Assembly (NCBI RefSeq): GCF_033568475.1
Contig: NC_133123.1
Coordinates: 23,608,622 to 23,672,621 of the forward strand
Origin: Henckelia pumila
Taxonomy: Eukaryota; Streptophyta; Magnoliopsida; Lamiales; Gesneriaceae
DNA length: 64,000 nt
Reading direction: 5' to 3'
Shown: positions 1-10,128 of the stretch, piece by piece
How positions within the stretch are numbered: the stretch's first letter is position 1
Layout: each line of letters begins with the position of its first letter
Notes under the pieces: model-generated
Told to the model about the DNA's origin: nothing
Databases searched by the model: none
The model's input: only the letters and a program-made list of their open reading frames with translations
Translations under genes and position numbers: made by a program

Positions 1-1688
1 TAAATCTACATTCCATGCCACTCAACTACAGGTCTCCAAACGTCATATGCACTCTAGGCCATTCTGCCCTCTGTGCTATTCAAGGTAGGGTTCAAGATGA
101 ATGCAACATAATCTGTATGCATTAATCAAATAAATACTGATAAACATCTTGAACACATAAGTCAATATTCATAGCAACAAAAGCAAGTAAATCACATAAG
201 AGCACTTAAACAACTAAGTATGTGATTTCAGGATAACTCGAAAATCACCACGTTCTCGAGTTGTTCTACCTGGCAAGAATAATGTCAACTCATACCTTTC
301 ATCGCGATTCAAACCTCTTGAATCTGTTGCCAATGCTGATCATCTCAACGCTAGCCAAATCGGTCATCAAAATCTGCTCATTTCAATCAGTGCTACTTGA
401 AGGTGTTTTTCAACTGCAAACACTTCAAGTCATTCAAACTCGAACTCGTCGATTCCACTTTGATAATCTTCAATTCAAATCTGAAATATATTATCACATA
501 TCTAAAAATCAATTCCAATCTGAATCGATGGTTCTTTAGAGTTTATTCAGTTCAAATCGTGCTAATACAATCGGAATTCAAACCGACGTCGCAACTATTC
601 GAGTTCGATAAATCTTTTGATTCAAATATCATTATATCTACATTCTAAACTCAATCTCATATTCAATTCATCTACAATAAACTGGAAGATGAGCTCTAGA
701 CCTTTAGAATGCATATCAATTCAAAATCTTGAACCGGCGGCGTAACGGTATGATTTCGGAAATCCCAAAGGCTTTAACATCAATATGATCATCAATTCTT
801 CAACTGAATTTTCGAAATATGCAGCCCCTAAAATCAGATTTCTGAAAATTCGTACAAAAATCGAAATCATGTTCAAACGTCGATCTTTTCTCGATCCGTC
901 TTAGATATGCTATCGTCGTATATACTAGAACACGTTTATACAATCAAATCGTAATTCTAACAACAACTTAAAATTCAAACATGGTAGAACTTCATAAAAC
1001 TTACGTCAAAACGTAGCACTCGGAGCTGTGATCGCAAATATATGTTCAATCGGAAATTCTACCGGGCGGATCAAAAGATATTGGAGCTTAAAGGGACAAA
1101 AATTGAACTTGGAACCCTTTTCCTCTCTTCTCGGTTCCTTGCTGACTATTATGATTCCTTTCCCTTATTTACACGTTTTAAAGGCAAGTTGCAAGGCAAT
1201 TTACACTTTGGTCCCTGAACTTTGGCCTAATTACAATTCAGTCCCCGAACAAGCGATTTAATTCAATTTCCATCCTAAATAATTTAAGAATAATAGAATT
1301 TAATTATAAACTCTAAATATTCTCAAATTAAATATTCTCGGATTAAAATTAAATCATTTCGGACCTTATCGCATTTTAGTCCTTGAACTACTTAATATTT
1401 GCAAATGGGTCCTTGCTCGGATTTCATCCTCAAATTAAATTCTCGATATTTATAATCTTGGAATTCACATCTTAAATTCCATAAATATCAATTCAAATAT
1501 TTTTAATCTTTTAATTTAAGAATTCCGGATATTAAAATCTTAAAATCCGAAAATCCTCAAATTAAATATTTCTGACCCGAAATTGAAATCTCTAATTTCC
1601 ATAAATTATTAAATTCATCTTTTCACTTTTATTCGGAATTTAAATCTTAAATCCCGTAATTAAGAACTTAATATTTTCGGGCCTTACA
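1..1688 (-). mobile_element. Partial LTR (or LTR plus flank) of a Ty3/gypsy element, running off the left edge
   Basis: Read on the minus strand, the sequence begins at 1688 with TGTAAGGCCCGAAAAT, a typical 5' end of chromovirus-like gypsy LTRs. It continues as AT-rich DNA with phrases common in such LTRs (runs like AGGACTAAAATGCGA and AGGCCAAAGTTCAGGGACC, about 1180-1400). The terminus lies exactly where the gag homology of element B stops, so this looks like an insertion into that gag. The five bases after the terminus, CGCAC (1689-1693), are the candidate target duplication, but its partner is outside the window. I could not find the other LTR end or a primer site, so it may be a solo LTR. 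I see no convincing gene in 1-1688. Confidence 0.5.
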
Positions 1689-2224
1689 CGCACTGTCAGC
1701 AATAAGGGGTACGAAGCGATACCCCCTCTCGAACTGTGTAATGTACTCCACCACAGACTTGTACCCCTGACGAAGACTCATGAACTCCCGGATCATGCGG
1801 CTGCGCACATCCTCAGTGAAATACTTGGCAAAGAACATACGTCTGAATTCTGTCCAAGTCAAAGTAGGTAGGTTCATGCCTCTAACAGCGCCCTCCCACC
1901 AAGAGGCTGCATCCTCTCTCATCATATAAACCGCACACTTGACCTTGTCCACATCAGTAATCCCCATGTAGTCAAAGATAGACTCCAGTGATCGGATCCA
2001 TCCCTCCGCAATGAGCGGATCAGTGGTGCTTGTAAACTCCTTTGGTCCCTTCTTCTGAACCTGTTCAGCCACGTCCTCATCATGGGTAAGCCTAGGTCGT
2101 GCAGCTTGCTGCTCCAACAGAGCAGTGATCCCCGCCATCATATTTGCATTGGCCTGCTCCAATGCTGTAAGCGCGTTCTGCGGAGGTGGAGGATTTCGCG
2201 TCGGTTCATCTGTCTAGGAGGCAT
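1689..2224 (-). pseudogene. gag: Ty3/gypsy gag N-terminal fragment, frameshifted and truncated
   Basis: Gag would coat the retrotransposon RNA in virus-like particles. The natural start is the ATG at 2224-2222 (MPPRQ). After about ten codons a one-base shift near 2195 moves the reading frame to the one open from 2162, which holds the recognisable retrotransposon gag domain: a W-I-R-S-L-E stretch, A-S-W-W-E, T-W-T-E-F-R-R-M-F-F-A-K-Y-F and M-S-L-R-Q-G. These are the typical helix signatures of plant gypsy gag. The homology ends at about 1690, where the next residues are read from the inserted LTR. No zinc knuckle or pol remains. The fragment is inactive. Confidence 0.85.
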
Positions 2225-2442
2225 ACTGCACCACCACATATTTCCCCACGTAAATCGCAATGCATAACTACTATTTTCGACTTTAAGACTGTCGTAACTT
2301 TAAATTCTCATTTTCACAAATCATTAAAAACATAAATCATGTGTCCCATGCATAAATCATAATTTAAAACACTTAAAACTTACAGACTGGCAGTGCGGTT
2401 TTTGAGCTCCGAGCAGCAGGCTAGTCACCCTCCAAGGACCAT
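2225..2442 (-). other. Leader of element B between primer site and gag
   Basis: This is about 220 bases of untranslated leader between the tRNA-Met primer site and the gag ATG. It is AT-rich with one GC-richer patch near 2390-2440. I see no ORF or repeat in it. Confidence 0.6.
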
Positions 2443-2455
2443 GGCTCTGATACCA
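2443..2455 (-). other. Primer binding site of element B (initiator tRNA-Met)
   Basis: On the minus strand this reads TGGTATCAGAGCC, complementary to the 3' end of plant initiator tRNA-Met. It lies 2 bases from the LTR end ...GGATGTTTCA, which is the spacing expected for reverse-transcription priming. Confidence 0.85.
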
Positions 2456-2457
2456 AA

Positions 2458-5400
2458 TGAAACATCCTAAAACTTCTACTGATTTTTTTTTTAAAACTCT
2501 CTAACTATAACATAATGAATATAAATATATATATGCCCATACATATATATATCATACTTAAAAATAACTTCACTTAATTTAAAATAAAAATACACAAAAA
2601 AATACAATAAAAGTACACGCATGCAATCAAATACTTAAAATAAATTACTAAATAATAATTTATAAGAATGCCATAATAAAATTCCTAATTAATATTTTTT
2701 TCACAAAAATTCATGAAAACTTAGAAAATAAATACTCAAATCTAAAATCCATGCACATACTGAAAATCTATAATAATAAAACATATGCGGAAATAAACAT
2801 TCTACTCTCAAAACATCAATATCATAAATGAGCTATGGTCACGGGTACTAGCTGCCTGGATACTCATTCTTCCTCGCCGTCAGTCGGGAACACATTATCC
2901 TTATTGACATTTTGCTCACCTGCATCATTTAAATCTAGTGAGCCTAGAGGCTCAGCACGTTCTATCCTTACATAACAAAATGAAACCACACATAAGCACA
3001 CATCATATAAAATACATGAATATAAATATACGTGCATGATCTTAAAATTATATGCATATAAACATAAATAAATAATCATACTGCTAAATCATCATGCTAT
3101 AGCATAATTCATCATACTTTATAATTTTCGTAAAAATAACATATCATGATTTCTTAGTTCTCAACAGGTCGTATCCATGTCGGTGACATCATACTAAGCG
3201 ATTGATCAATCTATAAACCAACGTACGTGGCGGTGGGGTTTTCACCTCTGTGCTGCCACTTTACCAGCCCTCTCAGCTGGATCCATAAGCTCATCATACA
3301 TAAACATCATTAGGAAGGTCACCGGGCCCAAGTATCCCGGCCTCCAACCACATCACTTTCCACCTTCACTTCAACTTCCATAAAAATATGTTTTTCCTAA
3401 CATGCATTTAAACTTATCATAAAAATTCTTACATGATGCATGAACATAAAAATTCTGTTTATTTCTTTATTTCATGAAAATTTGTCCGTAAATATATATT
3501 TAATTTATTTTCTTTAAAATCATACTTATATATCTAATAAAAATGCGTGCATGAATTAAATATATATTTACGGACATTTATTTTTCCAATGACTTGTTCG
3601 AGCTGCTGACCACTAGACTTAAACTCAAAAATTTCTAGACTGACCCAAAATCCCAAAAGCCCAATCTGACCTGGCCCATTTATCTTCATGGGCCCCCAGG
3701 CCCATGAGAAACTAATGGGCTCACTTAAAACATAATTTAGGCCCATCAACTTATTAATTTAAAGTTAAATTAATAAAATTATTAACTAACCATTACTATA
3801 AATTAGACCGATAAAATTATTAACCCGACTCAACTTGGCCCAATAATTCTCATGGATCACATGGCCCATGACAAATTAGTGGGCTCACCTCAATAATTAT
3901 TAAAGCCCATTAATTTAGTCCAATTAATTAATTAATCAAGCCCAACCCATTAATTTATTAACTTAAACTCTTAATTAATTAAAATAAAATACCCAAGCCC
4001 AAAATAATTAATAATCTAGACCCGAACTAAAAATAATTTGACCCATCAATTTAGACCCGACCCGGACCCAAAACCCGAGCCCGACCCACTTAAATCTAAG
4101 GAAAAGGAAACCAAACAGTACCCCATCTCCCTCACCCAACCCTCACGACAACAGCCCCTTACCTCCTTGTTACTGCCCTGCTCCGGCCACCCCTGGCCGG
4201 AGCGCCGCCGGCAGGATCTCCCCAGGGTCCTGCTGGCCATCCTAGACCAGGCCTACCCCAGCCTCAAGCCGTGCATGAGCAGCCCATCCCTCACTTCTCC
4301 CTTGCTGCGCAGGTTGCGCAGTCCACAAACCGTGGGCTTCCTGACCAGCTCCGGCTACCACCGGTCGGAGCTCCGACACCTGGACCACCCCAGGGTCCAG
4401 AAAAAACCTTAGGACCATGCCTTACTCGATCCAAAACCCATCATGAAGAGCCCGATCCCTTACCCTCTAACGGATCTGCGCAGGTTGCTTCCTGGGCACT
4501 GCCCACGTCCAGCCTTGTTCCAGCTTAATTCAAGACCTGACCACCCTCCTAAACTGACCCTAAGGAACCCTCCTAGACTCAAGAACCGATTGGCAGCAGT
4601 CTCGATCAAGCCATGAATAGAAATATCATCAAACTTGAGTCATCTTACTCAAAAACGTGAAACATGTATGAACAATAAAAATCTCATTCGAAACTGAAAA
4701 ACGCATGCATTAACAGATCAATCATGTAAAAAATCAGTGTACTACGATTTAAACGGTGAGCAAGAAGGGATTCGAAACGTGCCTCGATGATTTCTTGATC
4801 CAAAAAGTGATAACAACACGTATCGGCGCACCGGGACGATCGAGACGTCAAATATCCTAAATTTTCTTCAAGGTAATCATGTTGTGTGTGTTGTGAAGTG
4901 GAGGATGTTTCTGATGAATGATGGAGGCGGCTCAAAGGGGAGTTTACGTAGGGTAAGGGGTAGGAGTATTAGGGTAGAAGATCTTAGGATAATATTTTGG
5001 GTAGTCTAGGTTAAATATTTAAATAAAAACTTAGGATAGATAATTACTATAATTTAAACTTTAAAAACATACATGCTAATTTGCTAAAACTTAATAAATT
5101 CCGAAATAATAAAATAGGGGATTTTTAAAACTTAATAAAAGTCATTAAGATGACTTATTTTGGGTAAAAACGGATATCTAAATATAAGTATATATAAATA
5201 CCATAATTTTCCTCAAGTTATACCTTAAAATAATATTTTAAGGCTCCTAAAAATCTCATAAAATATTTTGGGTGAAAATAACATCTCGTCCGTCCACGGC
5301 GCCGCCTACGCGATCATAAAATAAACTTTCTCAAATAAATTCATAAATCACATCAAACAGATTTAAATGCCGAAAAAAATATTTAAAGCATGCAAATAAA

Positions 5401-5518
5401 TCACATAATTTAAATAATCACTCATAAAAACAATTTGACACATTTTCACATTATTTTAAAATTATTAAATTCCCTAGTTATGAATGCGGATTTACGTGAC
5501 GAATTTCTGGGCGTTACA
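2458..5518 (-). repeat. 3.06-kb LTR of element B
   Basis: The unit runs on the minus strand from TGTAACGCCCAG (5518) to GGATGTTTCA (2458), directly followed by the primer site, so it is the 5' LTR. It is long for a plant LTR. It contains an imperfect internal duplication of a motif like GGCCCATGA...GTGGGCTCAC (about 3690-3730 and 3855-3895) and a GC-richer segment at 4030-4560. Short ORFs across this segment show no protein similarity I recognise. No second LTR copy is in the window to confirm the ends. Confidence 0.7.
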
Positions 5519-5540
5519 ATTTTAATAGAGTTAAATAAAA

Positions 5541-6581
5541 TGTTGGGTCTGAAAATACAAACAATATTGATTTTAATGATAACAGAATTTGTCATTGTAT
5601 TTCTAACATATTTACTAAGTGTGCAGCTGATAGAAAACAAATTGGAAGTGCCAAGTTGTTGAAATACAATCTTAGCTCAACTTAGGTTTTGGCGCAGCTT
5701 ATTGTTTTGAGCATACCTCATTGCTCAACGATCCAAATGACCAGCCGCCTAAACCGTTTCATAGCCAACACAAAAGAAAAGAAGTCATGTCTTATGACAG
5801 TTGGATGAATTCGGATGATATCCATGTCAAACTGCTACCTCAAGAGTGAACTAGATGAACAAGATGACAACAGATGTATTGACAGACTAGTTCTGGTGTA
5901 ATGACCATATCTCTCAGCTCCATGATCCAAATGTAATGATTTAGTATGAGTTAGAAAGATATGAAAATGATCTACAAATAATCTGCACAAGTAAAAGTCC
6001 GAATTGGAACCTAAGAATATGATAAAGCACGTTGAAAGTGCTACTTCTGCACAGATTGATGACAGACCTTAAGTCTTTACATAGTCTGGTAGTTTGGGGA
6101 TAATGTTCTCATATGAACTCTGAATTGTGTGATTCTTGACGCGTTTGAAAGCAAAGACAAAGGAATACAACTTTTATGTTCACCACATTGCCCATAAATC
6201 AACGCATCAAGATCTATAAGACCTCGACCAATCAACATTATCCCAATCGATGAGGACCTCGACTGATTTGAGAAGCTCTGGTATCTCGGGAATAACTTTT
6301 TCATATAAACTCCGAACTGAGTGATTTTTGAGGCGTTGGAAAGATAAGATCAGTAAATACAATTTTTATGTTTACCAATTTTTCCAGAAATCAACACCGA
6401 AAGAGTTACAAATATCTGAATAGACAGTAGCAACTCAAGTGGTAGAGAATCTCACTCGACTGCTCACCAAGCTTGCACCTGATCTATGTCAACCGACTGG
6501 AAGATATCAACCGATCAACTTGAAGATATCAACCGATATAAGCATATCAACTGACTCGAAGATATCAACTGCTCACCAATC
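5541..6581 (+). repeat. SIRE-like copia LTR, left half (split by element A1)
   Basis: It starts TGTTGGGTCTGAAAATACAA and soon contains TGATAACA, matching the start of the element 2 LTR (TGTTGGAGATC ... TGATAACA). The sequence is interrupted at 6581 by A1 and resumes at 15945. No PBS, PPT or coding DNA accompanies it, so it is a solo LTR or a degraded remnant. The 22 bases at 5519-5540 between it and element B are unassigned. Confidence 0.55.
6577..6581. repeat. Target-site duplication CAATC, left of A1
   Basis: CAATC directly precedes the 5' LTR start TGAAAGAG and recurs at 15940-15944 directly after the 3' LTR end. This proves a single 5-bp-duplicating insertion. Confidence 0.95.
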
Positions 6582-8476
6582 TGAAAGAGTGGGTGCCCGG
6601 TTAGCCAACTTGTGGCTAAGAGCTTTTGTGACTCTATGTATAAACAATCTTTGTTTAATATAATTTACATTCCTTAATGGCATTATCTTTGTCCTTCTTC
6701 ATATTGTTATATTGTGATATACTATTGTTGTTTTGATAAAGACCTTGAATATACTATAGTGTAAGTAAGATGAGATAGTGAATAAAGAGAGATCACTATT
6801 ATGAAACACATCTTATAGTCACTGTATATTCTAAACAGTTCCTAGTCAATTGAGCCGTCCGCTAATAAGGATAAGGATCGCTCGAGATTGAGACTAGCAT
6901 TTGTGATGCCAAGTACCATGTTTCATTGGTAATTGACATGGAGATGTTCAAAGCATGCAAATGGATATTCATATGATGAATGATTGAACTACCCTATTCG
7001 GACTTTCCAAGTGGTTATCACTTATCGAGTGGATAAAGTCCGCGGTTTTGGTTGTACACCATTAGTCCTTACTACTTGAAACATCATTGAGACTCTATAT
7101 GCTAGTACTGTACTTTGACTCGTTTACCGACTCTATTGGGGTCATCAGGTGTCGGGATTGGGTACAGTTACGACACATATAGGAGTCGATGCTTTGTTGT
7201 CAAGGATTCACCACATACTTGCGAGTGTGGATATCCTATGCGATCTGAGGAGATATTAGTGTGACGAATCTCTGGCCAGAGTACATGATGTGTTTTAGGT
7301 TACTCGGTTTCCTAGTAGCACATGCGATGTCACTATTTGATCTCCGAGATGTAATGCATAGTTATCGAATCTCGAACGACTCTCGATGCACCAATGGTTG
7401 TTGATTCGATCGGGATATATGGATGAAGGGACCGTACTGTACGCTAACCAAAATCTACTGGTTCTTGCAGGCACTATCAGTAATACCTAGGGAATCATGG
7501 GGCGATGTTGCTAGGCGCTCTTACCATGATTCGATGGGTAAGTCGGAAATTGTTGTTTCGAGTCACAAGGAGTTGTGAGCCCACGGCTAGCTGTATTTCT
7601 GAACCATTGAGGGTTACACAAGTAATGGATTACTAAAACCCCGTAGAGATAGTTAAATTTAAAGAGTTAAATTTAATGAAAGAGAAGTTGGACTTCTTAA
7701 ATAAAGGGAGTGAGATTTCCTAAAATGACATAGGGATGGACATTTTTGGAAATCACTGAATTCTGATTCAGAAAAATTATCTTGACTTTAAAAGATGCAG
7801 AAATGGTTTCTGTGCACATTGGTAAAATCAGTTTATCAATCGGAGTCATGATGAATTTTATATTAATTTCTATAACAACGGGCTTGGCTTGTTGGGCTTA
7901 AGTTATGGATTGTGGGCCCTAAGGAGTTAGAGTCCTAATACAATTATAACTTAATCTAGTATAGAAATTATCTATAAATATGTAAGCAGTGTTCGAAATT
8001 CGAGAGATTCAGTCTTGAAAATTTTGAACACTACATATATTTTTCTAAGGGATTTTCGAAAATTCCCTATCTCCTTTTGAGAAAATTCGGACTGTGATTT
8101 TTGTGAAAAATTACAATCCGAATTAACAGATCAAATCTGTTTATTCTCTACGTAAAACTTCTGATTGATTTCTAGTGCAGTCAATCAGAGGGTTTCTGTT
8201 TTTCGTTCGTGGACCTAATTCCGGTGATTGATCGTGACGCCATCGGTTCCCGGGATTTACAAGAAGAGCAGATTAAGTTCTGTTGGTGTCCATAATCTCG
8301 CTTCGAGATTTTAAGGTAAAATATTTAATTGTGATTATTTGTTTTACTTACACATATTTAATCGTAAAAGTTTTTATACCCTTGATATGGAATCGTTCCA
8401 TATAATAAAATAAAATTTTTAAACTTTCGCTGCACCGGGTATCAATTCTAGATTGATCTGAACACGTGTTCCAACA
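6582..8476 (+). repeat. 5' LTR of A1
   Basis: The 1895-bp LTR runs from TGAAAGAGTGGG to GTGTTCCAACA. It is repeated at 14067-15939 (1873 bp). A TATA box (TATAAATA, 7973-7980) probably marks the U3/R boundary region. The 5' copy keeps a 22-bp segment near 7730 that the 3' copy lacks. Confidence 0.95.
7973..7980 (+). promoter_or_regulatory. TATA box of the A1 5' LTR
   Basis: TATAAATA lies within TTATCTATAAATATGTAAG. It is conserved in the 3' LTR at 15436-15443, and it sits about 500 bp before the LTR end, a plausible place for a retrotransposon promoter. Confidence 0.6.
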
Positions 8477-8477
8477 G

Positions 8478-8490
8478 TGGTATCAGAGCC
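8478..8490 (+). other. Primer binding site of A1 (initiator tRNA-Met)
   Basis: TGGTATCAGAGCC starts one base after the LTR end CCAACA. Confidence 0.95.
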
Positions 8491-8596
8491 AGGTTGCTCA
8501 GATCAAACGATTAAATTAATCGATTGTACAAAATTTTTAAGCCTCGATTTTTGAAACAAAACAAAAATTTTAAAATTAAATTTTAATGGGCAAATC

Positions 8597-8703
8597 GGGC
8601 AGCGATTGGATCGCTGCCCTGGGCAGCGAGGGCAGCAACGAGCTGCCCTGCCCTGGCCCTTTTTTGGGGCGCGGGCTGCCCGGGATTGTCCCGGGCAGCC
8701 CGG
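8597..8703 (+). repeat. GC-rich palindromic block in the A1 leader
   Basis: About 107 bp of very GC-rich DNA lies in an otherwise AT-rich leader. It is made of repeated GGGCAGCG words and palindromes such as GGGCAGCGATTGGATCGCTG and GGCTGCCCGGGATTGTCCCG. The transcript would fold into strong hairpins. The homologous block in A2 is about three times longer (36779-37122). Confidence 0.75.
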
Positions 8704-9660
8704 AAAAATTATTTTTAATTTTTAATTAAAATTTTTATTTTTTTTTTTGAAATTCTAGTTTTTGATCCGATCGAAAATTGTTTTTGATTGGTTCACGAGG
8801 CATCGGATCGAATTGTTCGAGCCCAAAAATTTTAAAATTGATTTTTGGATAAATTTGAATTTTTGGAAAATTTATAAATTTTATCCGTTAAATTAAATTT
8901 TATAAAATTAATTATTTTGGTACAATTGATGATAAGATATGATATTATAGATGGATAAGATAAAATATGATTTTATCTTTTAAATTATGATGCCTTTGCA
9001 TGTTTATCCAATTATTTAATTATTGAATTAATTATTGGATAAAGGATGATCGATTGCCATGACCAATGTTTTAGGTGTATGTTAGGTAATTTACATTTGT
9101 CTTATTGTTGTTGGATTTTATTAATGGGCTTGGTTTATAGCCCAATATGATTGTCATATGTAATAAAAGTGGGCCTGGTTTATGGCCCGTTCCCACCCCT
9201 AAAATGTATCCCATATTTGTCATCGAAATTTATTGTAAATTTATTAGACTTAGTGGGAGACAAATATTTGAAGAAATGGTGGGCCCAGCAGACAATGAAG
9301 ACCGAAGAAATGTAAATTGGAAGCTCAATGTAATAGGATTGCATTGCATACTTGCATATCACTTAGGATTGGACTTAGACTCGTGATTGGCAACCACAGG
9401 TCGATTAGTTAATGGGATCGATCATCCTTAAATCATATATGATATTATTGATGTATGCATGTTTAGACTAAATTGTATGAATCCCGCAAGCATACATAAA
9501 TTGCATGATGAGACAAATTTTCAAAATAAAATCCCTCATTTTAAATATGATTTAAAATTGATATCAAGATTTATAAAAGAGAATTTAAATATTGTTTAAA
9601 TGTTCCTACCTTCCATCAACGATCAATGTATGAGATGCTACCCTCGGATACGGTCCGGCT

Positions 9661-9937
9661 CATATTATTGGGGGGGCCCGTTAGTCGGAAAGCTGTACAT
9701 TGGATCGACACATGTTTTAAGTTGGGTGGAACTCCCATGGGATTGACTCATATTATTGGGGGATCCACATCGCGACCGTCCATCACAACTTAATATTGAT
9801 GGGTTATCTTGACATGTCACAATAAACGGCGTCATATTATTGGGCCCTTATTGGACATGAGGTAAAAACATGGGGGTTACTTTGAAAGTAATTGAGCTCT
9901 ACCTTTTGAAAATTATAGTTGGCTGATATTATTCGGG
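9661..9937 (+). repeat. Four spaced copies of a CATATTATTGGG motif in the A1 leader
   Basis: CATATTATTGGG occurs at 9661-9672, 9749-9760 and 9833-9844. A variant, GATATTATTCGGG, lies at 9925-9937. The spacing is about 85-90 bp. All four are kept in A2 (35446-35722 on the minus strand). Confidence 0.8.
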
Positions 9938-10128
9938 ACTATGATTTTTCAATTGGACTCCATGTTCCCACTAAGGAAAGGAGTTTTCCGTTTTCACTAG
10001 AGGGTAGTGAAATCGTTAAAATAGTGGGAGTGGAATTCATAAAATTAAATTTTGCCATATTTTATGTCTTAGTAAACTAATTAAACAATCACTGATTATT
10101 GTCTGTTTCTTTTCAGTATTTCATTACA

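Larger units (their letters stand above)
1689..5518 (-). mobile_element. Element B: 5' part of a Ty3/gypsy (chromovirus-like) retrotransposon
   Basis: On the minus strand the parts come in the order LTR (5518-2458), tRNA-Met primer site, short leader and gag start. The element is cut at 1688 by the terminus of another LTR, so pol and the 3' LTR are not in the window or were lost. The gag sequence resembles Tekay/Del-type chromoviruses; this lineage call is from memory and not searched. The base after the outer LTR end, from 5519, would carry the target duplication. Confidence 0.7.
8491..10128 (+). other. Long untranslated leader of A1
   Basis: This is about 1.64 kb between the primer site and the gag ATG, unusually long. 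It holds a GC-rich palindromic block (8597-8703) and four copies of a CATATTATTGGG motif (9661-9937). The rest is AT-rich with no convincing ORF. The A2 leader (35257-37222) has the same layout with a larger GC block. Confidence 0.8.

Noticed and set aside
4038..4528. Pro/Ser-rich ORFs in the GC-richer part of the element B LTR
   Set aside because: They lie wholly inside the LTR, overlap on both strands and show no domain.
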